Positions 1 to 8,613 are shown, counted from the stretch's first letter. The stretch: DNA of 64,000 nt from Nitrospirae bacterium YQR-1 (GCA_039908095.1 JAMOBJ010000001.1:310001-374000); one strand, 5' to 3'. Numbers and translations: made by a program. Notes: a model not told the origin generated them from the sequence alone.

Positions 1-188
1 TTATTTATTTTGCCGTCAGCATCAAAAATATCACCAAGAAGCTCACCGGCTCTGAGCTTAACGGCAGGCTCAGCTAAAAGCCTGTGAACTATTTCATCGG
101 CACTGACAGTTACCGCCCCAAGTGCTTTAAACACATTAAGGGCTGTGGTTTTTCCACAACCCAGGTTTCCAGTCAGACCGGCCAGCAC
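1..188 (-). CDS. coaE: Dephospho-CoA kinase, N-terminal part (runs off the left edge)
   Basis: Final step of coenzyme A synthesis: ATP-dependent phosphorylation of the 3'-hydroxyl of dephospho-CoA, in the cytosol. About 62 residues are visible on the minus strand. They start at a GTG (188-186) and contain the P-loop GLTGNLGCGKTT near residues 4-15, followed by a VSADEIVHRLL segment that matches the substrate-binding region after the P-loop in CoaE. A GGAG-type ribosome binding site lies just upstream of the GTG. The gene starts 22 bp after the nrdJ stop, so the two are probably co-transcribed. The C-terminal two thirds are outside the window. Other P-loop kinases are possible, but the GLTGxxGxGK start is typical of CoaE. 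Confidence 0.85.
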   Translation of the reverse strand, partial: MLAGLTGNLGCGKTTALNVFKALGAVTVSADEIVHRLLAEPAVKLRAGELLGDIFDADGKIN

Positions 189-210
189 AGTCTCCGCTCC
201 GGCAGAAGTG

Positions 211-2478
211 TTACATACACTTAGTGTAGCCGCAATCGTGGCAAACTGCACAGCCGCTTTCGTGCTCGACCACGCCGCCACACTCAGGGCACGCCCCCAT
301 GGACATGTTTACCATAGACTTAGGCTTTTCACTAAAATGCGCACTGTGGCTGCAGTAAGTCTCTATCGCCTTAGCTATTGCGTCTGCACAGGAGGATATT
401 TTACCGCCATTTGCCCATATCGGCTGATGGCACGAAATCCCTTTAAGCTGGGAGATTACCTCATCCGGTGATATATTGCACCGCAGCGCCAGTGAGACAA
501 GCCGCCCTATGGCTTCCGACTGGCTTGAGGCACACCCCCCTGCCTTACCTATATGGTTAAACACTTCAAAAGGTAATCCGTTTTCGTCCTCATTAATTGT
601 GACATAGAGGTTTCCGCAGCCCGTTAATGTTGACTCAGTAGTGCCCTTAATTAGTTTTGGGCGTTTTCTGGGTGTCAGCTTTGCCACTGTGTTAAAAGTT
701 GTGTCCAGATTCAGGTGTTTTCCGTCAGTGGGCTCCGGCATGGTTTCTTTTGAGGCGGTTGAAATCACCTGCCCCTCACGTGAGCCGTCCCTATAGACGG
801 TAACACCCTTGCAGCCCAATTTATACGCTGACATATAAACTTTTTTAACATCCCCTGCGGTTGCCGAGTCAGGGAAGTTGACGGTTTTTGATACAGCATT
901 ATCCACATATTTCTGAAAGGCCCCCTGCATTCTTATGTGATATTCAGGGGAGATGTCATGTGCCGTCACAAAGACCCTTCTGAGGTCATCCGGTATGTCA
1001 AAAACCTCTGAAATCGAGGGCTTTGTTGATATATCCTCCATAAGGTCAAGAGAGTAAAACCCGCGCTCATTTGATATTTTCTCAAACCATGGGTTAACCT
1101 CGTAGAGCTTTGTACCGTCCATCACGGTTTTAACATATGAGACGGCAAATATGGGCTCTATGCCTGAGGAGCAGCCGGCTATTATTGAAAGAGTTCCGGT
1201 TGGCGCTATTGTTGTTATTGTTGCGTTTCTTTGTTTTCTTTTCCCGTCATGTATGCTGTCTTTAAAATTTGGGAAAACCCCTCTTTCTCCGGCAAGGGCC
1301 TCTGAGGCATTTCTTCCCTCATCCCGTATAAATTTCATAACAGTTTCAGCGGTTGACAGCGCCTCTTCCGAGTTATAGGGAATACCTAATTGCAAAAGCA
1401 TATCAGCCCAGCCCATTACACCTAACCCTATTTTTCTGTTTGCTTTTGTCATTTCCTCAATTTTTTTAAGAGGATACTTATTTAAATCTATAACGTTATC
1501 AAGAAAATGAACGGCCTTATGGGTGATTGCCCTGATACGGGCATAGTCAATTTCCATTGCGCCGGTTGAGGATTTCCTGAGCATTTTTGAGAGGTTTACA
1601 GAACCCAGGTTGCAGGATTCAAATGGAAGCAGCGGTTGTTCACCACAAGGATTTGTGGATTCAATGTTTCCAATATGCGGGGTCGGATTAGATTCATTTA
1701 ACCTGTCAAGGAATACAATGCCGGGCTCGCCGTTTTGCCATGCGTGCTTTACGATGAGGTCAAAAACATATCCTGCGCTTATTTTCTTTACGGCCTTGCC
1801 GTTTCGCGGGTTTATAAGCTCGTAATCACCGTCCTCTAAGACGGAATCCATAAATTTATCTGTAAGGCCCACCGATATGTTAAAATTATTAAGCCTGCGG
1901 CTGTTTTCTTTACATGTTATAAAGTCTGTTATATCCGGGTGATCTACTCTTAAAATGGCCATATTTGCACCACGCCGGGTGCCGCCCTGTTTGACTGCCT
2001 CTGTAGCCGTATCGAAGACGGTCATAAAGGAAATCGGCCCTGATGAAACCCCCTTGGTTGAGCCTACAACATCGCCTGAGGGCCTGAGCCGGGAAAAACT
2101 AAAACCTGTGCCGCCGCCGGATTTATGAATCATGGCTGCGTTTTTAACAGCCTCAAATATACTCTCCATCGAGTCCTCAATGGGTATAACAAAACATGCA
2201 CTCAACTGTCCCAGACGCCGTCCGGCATTCATGAGTGTCGGAGAGTTCGGAAGAAAACTCATATCTGCCATCATCTCGTAAAAATCCTTTTCCAATTGCT
2301 CCATCTCGGAAAAACTCTTGCCGTAGTTTAAATCGTTTGAAGCTATTGCATGTGCCACTCTTGTAAATAAATCATGTGGGGTTTCAACCGGCTGTCCGTT
2401 TTCCCCCTTTTTTAAGTACCGCCTCTGTAGTACTTTAAGTGAATTTTGCGTTATGTTTATTTCTGTTGCAGTTTCCAA
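211..2478 (-). CDS. nrdJ: Adenosylcobalamin-dependent ribonucleotide reductase (class II)
   Basis: Reduces ribonucleotides to deoxyribonucleotides using adenosylcobalamin as radical source, so it needs no oxygen and no separate small subunit. At 755 residues it is typical of the NrdJ/NrdZ type. Visible signatures are the early segment HKSGGGTGFSFSRLRPSGD (about residues 118-136), the active-site stretch NPCGEQPLLPFESCNLGSVN (about 277-296), the phosphate-binding loop TIAPTGTLS, and a C-terminal cysteine cluster (CPECGG, then CAVCHDCGYTKC) that in this family binds zinc and relays electrons. No intein or frameshift is seen. coaE follows immediately downstream. Upstream (2479-2657) is a short AT-rich space before a divergent gene. 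Identification is secure. Confidence 0.97.
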   Translation of the reverse strand: METATEINITQNSLKVLQRRYLKKGENGQPVETPHDLFTRVAHAIASNDLNYGKSFSEMEQLEKDFYEMMADMSFLPNSPTLMNAGRRLGQLSACFVIPIEDSMESIFEAVKNAAMIHKSGGGTGFSFSRLRPSGDVVGSTKGVSSGPISFMTVFDTATEAVKQGGTRRGANMAILRVDHPDITDFITCKENSRRLNNFNISVGLTDKFMDSVLEDGDYELINPRNGKAVKKISAGYVFDLIVKHAWQNGEPGIVFLDRLNESNPTPHIGNIESTNPCGEQPLLPFESCNLGSVNLSKMLRKSSTGAMEIDYARIRAITHKAVHFLDNVIDLNKYPLKKIEEMTKANRKIGLGVMGWADMLLQLGIPYNSEEALSTAETVMKFIRDEGRNASEALAGERGVFPNFKDSIHDGKRKQRNATITTIAPTGTLSIIAGCSSGIEPIFAVSYVKTVMDGTKLYEVNPWFEKISNERGFYSLDLMEDISTKPSISEVFDIPDDLRRVFVTAHDISPEYHIRMQGAFQKYVDNAVSKTVNFPDSATAGDVKKVYMSAYKLGCKGVTVYRDGSREGQVISTASKETMPEPTDGKHLNLDTTFNTVAKLTPRKRPKLIKGTTESTLTGCGNLYVTINEDENGLPFEVFNHIGKAGGCASSQSEAIGRLVSLALRCNISPDEVISQLKGISCHQPIWANGGKISSCADAIAKAIETYCSHSAHFSEKPKSMVNMSMGACPECGGVVEHESGCAVCHDCGYTKCM

Positions 2479-2657
2479 AGTTATACTCCCCCAGGTATAT
2501 AATCCACCCTGTTTTGAACAAAAATCAGCTGTGTTGCTTTATATTGTAAGCAAAACTCCTGAACAATTTCAAGTATTAAAAAACAAAAAGTATCAATTAT
2601 CCGTAAAGGCCTTTTTTTGTAAAAAAATCCGAAGATTATGTTATAGTCTGTAAAGAT

Positions 2658-2996
2658 ATGGAAATTTTAGTTTTATGGCTTGTAATGTCCGCCGCCATAC
2701 TGGTCTCTGCTTATATAACACCGGGGGTCAGGATGAGAGGGTTTACAACCCCTTTGATAGTGTCACTTCTGTTGGCTGTTCTAAACCTCATCCTGAAACC
2801 GGTTCTGCTTATTCTGACCCTGCCTGTTAATATTCTCACTCTTGGCTTATTCACGCTGGTTATTAACGCCTTCATTATCATTATAGTTGATAAGATGGTG
2901 GATGGATTTAAAACAGACGGTTTTTTTTGGGCTTTGCTATACGGTATTGTTTTGACGGTAGTCACTTCAATCCTGAGGCATTTTTTTACTGTGTAG
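2658..2996 (+). CDS. PF04020-family (phage-holin-like, YvlD-type) membrane protein
   Basis: A 112-residue integral membrane protein of four hydrophobic segments with the family pattern LxLxNxLxKPVLxxLTLPxNxLTLGLFxLVxNAxxx (about residues 38-75), including the KPVL and LTLP turns. The family is widespread and its exact role is unknown despite the 'phage holin family' label. The ATG is well placed, with TATAGT (2642-2647) as a possible -10 box a few bases upstream. It is divergent from nrdJ. Nothing phage-like surrounds it, so a lysis role is unlikely. Confidence 0.8.
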   Translation: MEILVLWLVMSAAILVSAYITPGVRMRGFTTPLIVSLLLAVLNLILKPVLLILTLPVNILTLGLFTLVINAFIIIIVDKMVDGFKTDGFFWALLYGIVLTVVTSILRHFFTV

Positions 2997-3040
2997 GTAT
3001 TGTGCCGATGTGGCCAAAGTAATGTATGTGTGTATAACTT

Positions 3041-4711
3041 GTGGAAAGAAAATACTATTTAAAAGAAATTTTACTTATCCTGATTGTAGCATTCTATAGT
3101 CTTCTTTTAGTAAATATTTTAAAATATCACCTGACTATTATTTATCATCCATATCAGTTGGAGCAGGATGAATTGGGAATGGTCCTTTCAACCGACTTAT
3201 TGCTAAAAGGTGGAAATCCGTATGATTTTGCAAACCAGCCAATGTATATTAATATCTACGGTATTGCATACAACTACGTTGTAATATCTGTTCACAAGGT
3301 AATTAGTCTAATGTATTCCAATAACAGTGCCACGCTCATTTTGTCTCACAGGATGACATCCGGCATTTTTATAATATTCTCTGTAATGCTCCTTATTATT
3401 GTAATGCGCCGGCTAAATTTTAATTATATTTACATCTACGGAGCTGCATTAATTCAATATGCAGCATTTATGGTCAATACCACCCCAATTATCAGGCCCG
3501 ACAGCTTTGGAACATTTATGTATTTATTAAGCATTATTATCCCGTGGCGCTACAATTATACAATATTCAGTATTTTGTTTAGTATTTTATTTAGTCTGCT
3601 GGGTTTTTATTCAAAAGTATATTTTATCATGGGCATCTGTGTGGTTTTATCTTATATATTTATTTATATTTCAAAATTAAGAGCTATGCTGTACTTTTTA
3701 TTATTTGGATTAATTTTTTTGATATCCGTATTAGTTATGAATACCTTTTATGAGTCTTACTTCTATAACGTTTTACTGTTACAGTTCAACCAGCTGCCTT
3801 ATAATTTTGGTGTCATGATAAAACAGAGTTGGATGTTTGTCTTATGTAACATAGCTCTTGTTGCATACTTATTGATTGCAATGTATTATTTATTTTTAAA
3901 AGACTACGCAGAAGCTGTGTACAATTTTTTTAGCGGATTTTCCGCCAACATAAATATTTTAGATTTAAGAGAACCTTTGTACAGAAATAAGGTAAGCATT
4001 TTTTCCTATGCCGCCTTTACAACACTTTGTGCGCTGCAGTTAAAGCTTGCCTGTAATTCCGGTGCATGGATGTCTTATTATTTTCAGTTGTTTTTACCCT
4101 TTTTTCTTGTATATGTATTAGGTGTAAAGATAAAAACTTTTAAATCAAATTTTTTGCTTATATTGTTATTAACTGTTACAGTTTACACTAATTATTCATT
4201 TGGTTTGTTTACCAACAGAACAGGTAGTCTCCAGCTTCCGGTTGCCTCTTTAACAGAGGACCCAACTACCAGACTTAAAACAAAACAGTCGCATGATTTT
4301 TGGGAAGATATGTCGGAATTGATTAAAAAACATAATAATGTTCTGGTATCAAAACCGTTTAATTTTTTGGTTTTCAACAATGGACAAAGAGTGTACGATT
4401 CCGGATTCAACAACTATTACGACAAAGTAATTACTAAAAACAAATTGCTGAAAAAAATTTTCCCCATGGAGTTTTCTGATTTACATAAGAGTTTTTTGAA
4501 TGATATTGACAGTAAAATAAGCCGGAAGCATTTTGATTTACTTATTCTTACCCACGCAAATGATACCGGCTTTAGGTATCTGCAACCCTGGTTTATTCTG
4601 AATAAAACAGTTTTTGACAATTATGCGGTAGTTGGCAGTTATAGATACACCGCTGATGATTATATACTTAAGGGAACCATTGATTTTTTAATTTTAACTC
4701 CGATGAGGTAA
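3041..4711 (+). CDS. Polytopic membrane protein, probable GT-C type glycosyltransferase
   Basis: A 556-residue protein with about 10 hydrophobic segments in the first 400 residues and a soluble C-terminal domain. After the first membrane segment comes a loop with an acidic pair (QLEQDELGM, about residues 39-47) and GGNPYDFANQP followed by YGIAYNYVV. That layout, an acidic loop then G-x-x-PY-x(n)-YG-x-xY, is common in GT-C lipid-linked-sugar transferases (GT39/GT87-like). This is fold-level inference; I do not recognise a named family. The start is a GTG because an in-frame ATG is absent nearby and the upstream ATGs are out of frame or closed. AT content is higher than in neighbouring housekeeping genes, which suggests an accessory surface-sugar gene. 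A G+C-rich hairpin follows the stop. Confidence 0.55.
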   Translation: MERKYYLKEILLILIVAFYSLLLVNILKYHLTIIYHPYQLEQDELGMVLSTDLLLKGGNPYDFANQPMYINIYGIAYNYVVISVHKVISLMYSNNSATLILSHRMTSGIFIIFSVMLLIIVMRRLNFNYIYIYGAALIQYAAFMVNTTPIIRPDSFGTFMYLLSIIIPWRYNYTIFSILFSILFSLLGFYSKVYFIMGICVVLSYIFIYISKLRAMLYFLLFGLIFLISVLVMNTFYESYFYNVLLLQFNQLPYNFGVMIKQSWMFVLCNIALVAYLLIAMYYLFLKDYAEAVYNFFSGFSANINILDLREPLYRNKVSIFSYAAFTTLCALQLKLACNSGAWMSYYFQLFLPFFLVYVLGVKIKTFKSNFLLILLLTVTVYTNYSFGLFTNRTGSLQLPVASLTEDPTTRLKTKQSHDFWEDMSELIKKHNNVLVSKPFNFLVFNNGQRVYDSGFNNYYDKVITKNKLLKKIFPMEFSDLHKSFLNDIDSKISRKHFDLLILTHANDTGFRYLQPWFILNKTVFDNYAVVGSYRYTADDYILKGTIDFLILTPMR

Positions 4712-4731
4712 GTCATCATTTTTTTTTAGTC

Positions 4732-4762
4732 AGAGACGGCGGAGCCGCCGCCCACCGTCTCT
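4732..4762. terminator. G+C-rich hairpin between convergent genes
   Basis: AGAGACGG (4732-4739) pairs with CCGTCTCT (4755-4762), and GGCGG/CCGCC between them can form an inner stem. It lies between the 3' ends of the membrane-protein gene (+) and the Cys-rich gene (-), with a T-run before it. It probably acts as a bidirectional terminator, but could be a short palindromic repeat unit. Confidence 0.5.
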
Positions 4763-4815
4763 TATGTGAAAATCCTGTACAAATCTTTCAACACTAAACC
4801 TATATGTTTAAATAA

Positions 4816-5265
4816 TTACTCAACTTTTCTCATATCAGTGCCGCATGTACACTTGCCGGGCTTATTAGACACTGTGTTACACGCGCAATCAGCGCCGCAA
4901 TTGCAGACGTAAAGCCCTTTGAGGCTGACTCTTTTAACATCTTTCCCGCATCCGCACTTTGTGGAGTCGTTTGGATCAATTTTACAAATACAGCCCTTTC
5001 CGCAAGTACACAATAAGGCCTCATCGCCCTCAATCTTTAATATGTGCATAGCAACAGCTTTTTTCCCACAGGTACACTTCCCCGGCTTTGTGAAAACGCC
5101 TTTGCATGAACACTCATCCCCGCAAGCACAAACGTAAAGAATCTTGGATGCACCCTTGCCCTTTTTGCCGCCGCCTTTTTTCTTGTCTCCCTCGGCAAAA
5201 ACCATTCCGGCACTAAGCAGCAGTGCTAACACCACTACCCATAAAACCACAAGCTTTCTCTTCAT
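4816..5265 (-). CDS. Secreted protein with three six-cysteine repeats (metallothionein-like)
   Basis: A 149-residue protein with a clear signal peptide (residues 1-24, cleavage near VFA-EG), a lysine/glycine linker (KKKGGGKKGKG), then three repeats of exact form C-x-C-G-x2-C-x-C-x9-C-x-C-G at about residues 46-67, 86-107 and 121-142. That gives 18 cysteines, and spacing between repeats is 40 and 35 residues. Closely spaced CxC pairs suggest binding of soft metals (Cu, Zn, Cd) or an Fe-S/metal cluster outside the cytoplasm. I do not recognise a named family. A strong ribosome binding site (AGGAGG) precedes the ATG. The sigma-54 regulator starts divergently 90 bp away, so it may control this gene. 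Confidence 0.8.
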   Translation of the reverse strand: MKRKLVVLWVVVLALLLSAGMVFAEGDKKKGGGKKGKGASKILYVCACGDECSCKGVFTKPGKCTCGKKAVAMHILKIEGDEALLCTCGKGCICKIDPNDSTKCGCGKDVKRVSLKGLYVCNCGADCACNTVSNKPGKCTCGTDMRKVE

Positions 5266-5355
5266 ACAAACCTCCTGATATTTTAATTTTTATTGTTTTA
5301 ATTTTATCATATACCAGTCAATAAAAAGTAAACAAAAGTGGAGAGGGGTAAAGAA

Positions 5356-6741
5356 ATGCCGGGGATATTGGTTATAGATGATGAGCCGGACATATGCCGG
5401 TTTTTAGAGATTTTATTTAAGCGCGAGGGCTATGATGTAACAGTTACCCATACTGCCGAGGAAGGCATCGCCCTGCTGTTGCGTGAGATTTTTGAAATAG
5501 TCATAACGGATTTAAATCTTCCCGGTCTAAGCGGTATGGATGTGGTTGAGCACGTAAAGAGGGAAAGCCCTGTGTCGCAGGTGATAGTTATAACCGGCTA
5601 CGGAACGATAGAGACCGCCGTGAAGGCTATCAAAAACGGCGCCTATGACTACCTTACTAAGCCACTAAATATAAATCAGGTTCGCACCATGTGTAAAAGA
5701 GCGATAGAGAAAACCACCTTGATAGATGAAATCGAGGCACTGCGGAGAGAACTTCATCACTCATATGGGGTTGATAATATGGTAGGTAAAAGCACTCGGA
5801 TGTATGAGGTGTTTAAGCTGATTAAACAAACTGCAACAAGTGACTGTAACGTTATAATAACGGGTGAGTCGGGGACGGGAAAGGAGCTTGTGGCAAAGGC
5901 AATCCACTACAACTCAGGAAGACGCAAGGAGCGCTTTGTGCCCGTCAACTGCGGAGCTATTTCGAGGGAGTTAATCGAATCGGAACTGTTTGGACACGTT
6001 AAAGGTGCTTTTACCGGAGCGATAAGGGACAGAGAGGGATTTTTTGAAACGGCCTCCTCCGGCACACTGTTTTTAGATGAGATAACCGAGACCCCGCCGG
6101 AGTTTCAGGTTAAGCTTCTTAGAGTGCTTCAGGAGGGGGAATTTTATAGGGTAGGCAGTTCATCTGTTCATCCCATGAATGCCCGTGTCATTGCAGCCTC
6201 AAACAGAGATATAGAGACGGCAGTGCGGCAGGGGACGCTCAGGGAGGACCTGTTTTACAGATTAAACGTAATGTCTGTCCATATACCGGCCCTCAGGCAA
6301 AGGCGGGAGGACATTCCTCTGCTGACACTGCATTTTCTGGATAAGTTTTCAAAAAGGGATAACATGGCACTTAAGTATGAAATTACTCAGGAGGCACTTG
6401 AGATACTTAGCAATTATACCTATCCCGGTAACGTGAGAGAACTTGAAAATGCCATAGAATACGCCGTGGCAACATCGAGGCACGGAATAATAAACCCTGA
6501 AAACCTTCCTGTCAATATCAGGAAAAAAACAACAGCAAGTGGCAACACCGGCGGTTCCGTAAAAATCAAACCGCTTAAAGACGCTCTGTTTGAGTACGAA
6601 CGCTCTATGATACTGGCAGCCCTAAGAGAAACAGACGGCAACATATCGGCATCTGCAAACCTGTTAGGGCTTTTCAGGCAAAGTCTTCAAAGAAAAATCA
6701 AAGAACACTCAATCAGTGTTGTTACACTAAAAAATAAATAG
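5356..6741 (+). CDS. Sigma-54-dependent response regulator (NtrC/AtoC family)
   Basis: A 461-residue transcription activator. The receiver domain (about 1-120) has the acidic pair at D8-D9, phospho-acceptor D52 in TDLNLPG, and K in YLTKPL. The AAA+ domain has Walker A GESGTGKE, the sigma-54-contacting GAFTGA loop, Walker B GTLFLDE, and R-finger region REDLFYRLNV. A Fis-type helix-turn-helix (GNISASANLLGLFRQSLQRK) is at the C-terminus. It opens sigma-54 promoters on phosphorylation by an unknown kinase. I place the start at the ATG at 5356, because the upstream GTG at 5338 overlaps the purine-rich ribosome binding site (GAGAGGGG). It is divergent from the Cys-rich secreted protein, a possible target. 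Its stop lies 3 bp from the convergent rpsT stop. Confidence 0.93.
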   Translation: MPGILVIDDEPDICRFLEILFKREGYDVTVTHTAEEGIALLLREIFEIVITDLNLPGLSGMDVVEHVKRESPVSQVIVITGYGTIETAVKAIKNGAYDYLTKPLNINQVRTMCKRAIEKTTLIDEIEALRRELHHSYGVDNMVGKSTRMYEVFKLIKQTATSDCNVIITGESGTGKELVAKAIHYNSGRRKERFVPVNCGAISRELIESELFGHVKGAFTGAIRDREGFFETASSGTLFLDEITETPPEFQVKLLRVLQEGEFYRVGSSSVHPMNARVIAASNRDIETAVRQGTLREDLFYRLNVMSVHIPALRQRREDIPLLTLHFLDKFSKRDNMALKYEITQEALEILSNYTYPGNVRELENAIEYAVATSRHGIINPENLPVNIRKKTTASGNTGGSVKIKPLKDALFEYERSMILAALRETDGNISASANLLGLFRQSLQRKIKEHSISVVTLKNK

Positions 6742-6742
6742 C

Positions 6743-6770
6743 CCTCAAGCCAGGTTAGCAACCTTTGAGG
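6743..6770. terminator. Possible bidirectional terminator at convergent gene ends
   Basis: CCTCAA (6743-6748) pairs with TTGAGG (6765-6770), with an inner GGTT/AACC stem. It overlaps the last codons of rpsT and starts 2 bp after the stop of the sigma-54 regulator. No strong U-tract follows on either side, so termination is only suggested. Confidence 0.35.
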
Positions 6771-7026
6771 CAAGCCTTGAAATCTTCCGTGATGATGTGT
6801 TTCTGTGGATCATCCCCTTGGAGGCGGCCTTGAAAAAAGCACTCTCCGCTTCAATCAACTGCTTTTGCGCCTCATCCTTATTGTTAGAGGCAATGGATTC
6901 CTGAACCTTTCTGGCAAGTGTCCTCAGTCTGCTTATAGTCATCTTATTAATTAACTGCCTCTTAAGCGACTGCCGCGCTCTCTTTTTTACAGATTTACTT
7001 TTCTTAGGTCTGGATCTTGCCGCCAT
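6745..7026 (-). CDS. rpsT: 30S ribosomal protein S20
   Basis: A 93-residue, strongly basic protein that binds 16S rRNA in the 30S subunit. The N-terminus is rich in R/K (RSRPKKSKSVKKRARQS), followed by the family pattern with KGMIHRNTSSRKISRLASK near the C-terminus. Length is normal for S20 (about 85-95). It has its own ribosome binding site (AAGGAG) and an AT-rich upstream region. It is monocistronic here. Confidence 0.95.
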   Translation of the reverse strand: MAARSRPKKSKSVKKRARQSLKRQLINKMTISRLRTLARKVQESIASNNKDEAQKQLIEAESAFFKAASKGMIHRNTSSRKISRLASKVANLA

Positions 7027-7088
7027 TGTTTAGTTAACTCCTTTCATTGTGTATATATTTTATAATAAATTAACAAATTATCATCTCG

Positions 7089-7277
7089 CTATACAGAGTC
7101 ACACGAACGGTTTGACAGGTAGTTCCATGTGTTGGAGTCAATCTCGTCTATATAATCAGACAGCAGAAAGCGTGCGCCACATTCCATGCAGCGTAATTCC
7201 ACCGAGCGTCACCTCACTATGAGGTCTAATTTGCTGTCACAATCTCTGCATTTCATTATCGCTCTGTCTCTGTCCAA
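7089..7277 (-). CDS. Small dual-CxxC zinc-ribbon-like protein with in-frame TGA: candidate selenoprotein (or nonsense pseudogene)
   Basis: Reading the minus strand from a TTG at 7277 (preceded by AAAGAGGT about 8 bp upstream), or from an internal ATG at 7256, gives a 62-codon frame. It contains KCRDCDSKLDLIVR, an in-frame TGA at 7211-7209, then RSVELRCMECGARF and SDYIDEIDSNTWNYLSNRSC, ending at TAG 7091-7089. The sense continues across the TGA in the same frame. Small dual-CxxC proteins of this kind, as I recall them, often carry a third Cys seven residues before the second CxxC; the TGA is at exactly that position. Downstream, CGCTGCAT-GGA-ATGTGGCG can form an 8-bp stem (two G-U pairs) with a GGA loop about 23 nt after the TGA. 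That matches bacterial SECIS spacing (about 16-37 nt, G in the loop). The alternative is a CGA-to-TGA nonsense mutation. No sel genes are in the window. Confidence 0.6.
7171..7208 (-). promoter_or_regulatory. Candidate bacterial SECIS hairpin after the in-frame TGA
   Basis: Immediately 3' of the TGA (7211-7209) on the minus strand, an 8-bp stem CGCUGCAU/AUGUGGCG encloses a three-base GGA loop. The G in the first loop position and the distance from the UGA (about 23 nt to the loop) fit the bacterial SECIS consensus. The stem also encodes the second CxxC region, as expected for an in-ORF element. Not proven without comparison to homologues. Confidence 0.45.
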
Positions 7278-7573
7278 TGTTGACTACCTCTTTTTCTTAT
7301 ATTTACGTCTTTATTATATATCATTTGCAAAAAATTTAAAATACAAGAGGGATATTTATTTTAATAAAAAATTATTTACCTTTATAAATAGTTCCGCTTT
7401 GGTATCAGGCGATACGGCTCTCCTGAGCAAATTGCTTTTTAAAGTCTCCGCCATCTGTACAAAAACAATAAAAACAGGTTATAATAGGAGTGATTTTTTT
7501 GACTATAGAATATTTTTTTATTTTTTTGCTAAAATTGGAAGCTCAATGTGAAACTAAGGAGGGGTAGAGCCGA
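7278..7573. other. AT-rich intergenic region upstream of fabG
   Basis: Very AT-rich, with T-runs and a TATAAT-like box near 7478 ahead of fabG. A plus-strand open frame through here is antisense to the dual-CxxC gene at its start and has no recognisable protein features, so I treat the region as promoter/leader sequence for the fab operon. fabG has a good ribosome binding site (AAGGAGGGG) at the end of the region. Confidence 0.4.
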
Positions 7574-8308
7574 ATGAAAAATCGTGTAGCGCTGATAACC
7601 GGTTCAGCAAGAGGCATTGGAAAGGCGATAGCATCGGAATTGGCTCAAATGGGAGCCAATGTGATAATTTCTGACGTTAACCTTGAGGAGGCACAAAAAA
7701 CCGCCGCCGAAATTGCAGCCCTTGGCGTAAAAACCCTTGCTGTGAAATTTGATGTATCAAATTCTAAAGAAGTAGCAGAGGCGTTTTCCGCCATTACAGG
7801 TGAATTTGGCCGCCTCGATATCCTTATCAATAATGCGGGCATTACCAAAGACTCCCTTATAATGAGAATGAAGGATGAGGACTGGGACGCCGTAATAAAT
7901 GTAAATCTCAAGAGCGTGTTTCTGTGTTCTAAAGAAGCTCTTAAAACTATGTCTAAGCAGCGGTACGGCAGAATTGTAAACATTGCCTCTATAGTTGCTT
8001 TCATTGGAAACCCTGGACAGGCCAACTACAGCGCCTCTAAGGCCGGTATCATCGGACTTACAAAGACCACTGCTAAGGAATACGCTAAAAGAAATATAAC
8101 TGTTAACGCAGTAGCACCGGGATTTATTAAAACCGCTATGACCGAGTCGCTGCCTGAGAAGGTCAAGGAGGAGATGTTTAACTCCATACCGATGGGGCGC
8201 TTTGGCGAGGTCACAGATGTTGCAAATGCAGTGGCTTTTTTAGCCTCGGAATCGGCTATGTATATAACCGGCAACGTCATACACGTAAACGGTGGAATGT
8301 ATATGTAA
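7574..8308 (+). CDS. fabG: 3-oxoacyl-[acyl-carrier-protein] reductase
   Basis: NADPH-dependent reduction of 3-ketoacyl-ACP in type II fatty acid synthesis. At 244 residues it is a classical short-chain dehydrogenase: TGSARGIGKAIA cofactor motif (about 9-20), NNAG (about 86-89), catalytic Ser in NIASIV, and YSASK (Tyr/Lys). The C-terminal GNVIHVNGGMYM matches FabG. A strong Shine-Dalgarno (AAGGAGGGG) precedes the ATG. It is the first gene of a fab-rnc-purM operon. The usual upstream plsX-fabH-fabD genes are not adjacent here. Confidence 0.95.
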   Translation: MKNRVALITGSARGIGKAIASELAQMGANVIISDVNLEEAQKTAAEIAALGVKTLAVKFDVSNSKEVAEAFSAITGEFGRLDILINNAGITKDSLIMRMKDEDWDAVINVNLKSVFLCSKEALKTMSKQRYGRIVNIASIVAFIGNPGQANYSASKAGIIGLTKTTAKEYAKRNITVNAVAPGFIKTAMTESLPEKVKEEMFNSIPMGRFGEVTDVANAVAFLASESAMYITGNVIHVNGGMYM

Positions 8309-8370
8309 AGTGCTAACTTATGCTGCTTCAGGTACAAAAATTAATATAAAAATAAACGGAGGTTAATTTA

Positions 8371-8613
8371 ATGTCGGTAAATGTTGAGGAAAAGGTAAAA
8401 GAAATAATATCCAAGCAGTTGGGAATAGAGTTGGCTCAGATAAAACCGGAGGCTTCATTTGTAGAGGACTTGGGGGCGGACTCCCTTGATACTGTGGAGC
8501 TTGTAATGGCTTTTGAGGAGGCTTTTTCAGTTCAAATACCGGATGAAGACGCCGAGAAAATCACCAAAGTCGAGGATGCCGTCAACTATATAAAGAACAA
8601 GCTTGGCCAGTAA
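8371..8613 (+). CDS. acpP: Acyl carrier protein
   Basis: An 80-residue acidic carrier of growing acyl chains. The phosphopantetheine attachment motif [12 protein letters not shown] has its Ser at about residue 37. It is preceded by an AGGAGG-type site and lies between fabG and fabF, the standard order. The modifying enzyme AcpS is encoded at 63.2-63.6 kb of the same window. Confidence 0.97.
   Translation: MSVNVEEKVKEIISKQLGIELAQIKPEASFVEDLGADSLDTVELVMAFEEAFSVQIPDEDAEKITKVEDAVNYIKNKLGQ

Noticed and set aside
2658..2996. Prophage lysis gene, because PF04020 is labelled phage holin
   Set aside because: No phage genes are nearby, and the family is common in non-phage contexts.
7186..7551. A 121-residue plus-strand open frame upstream of fabG
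   Set aside because: It is antisense to the dual-CxxC gene at its start, has no ribosome binding site or protein signature, and the rest is AT-rich low-complexity sequence.
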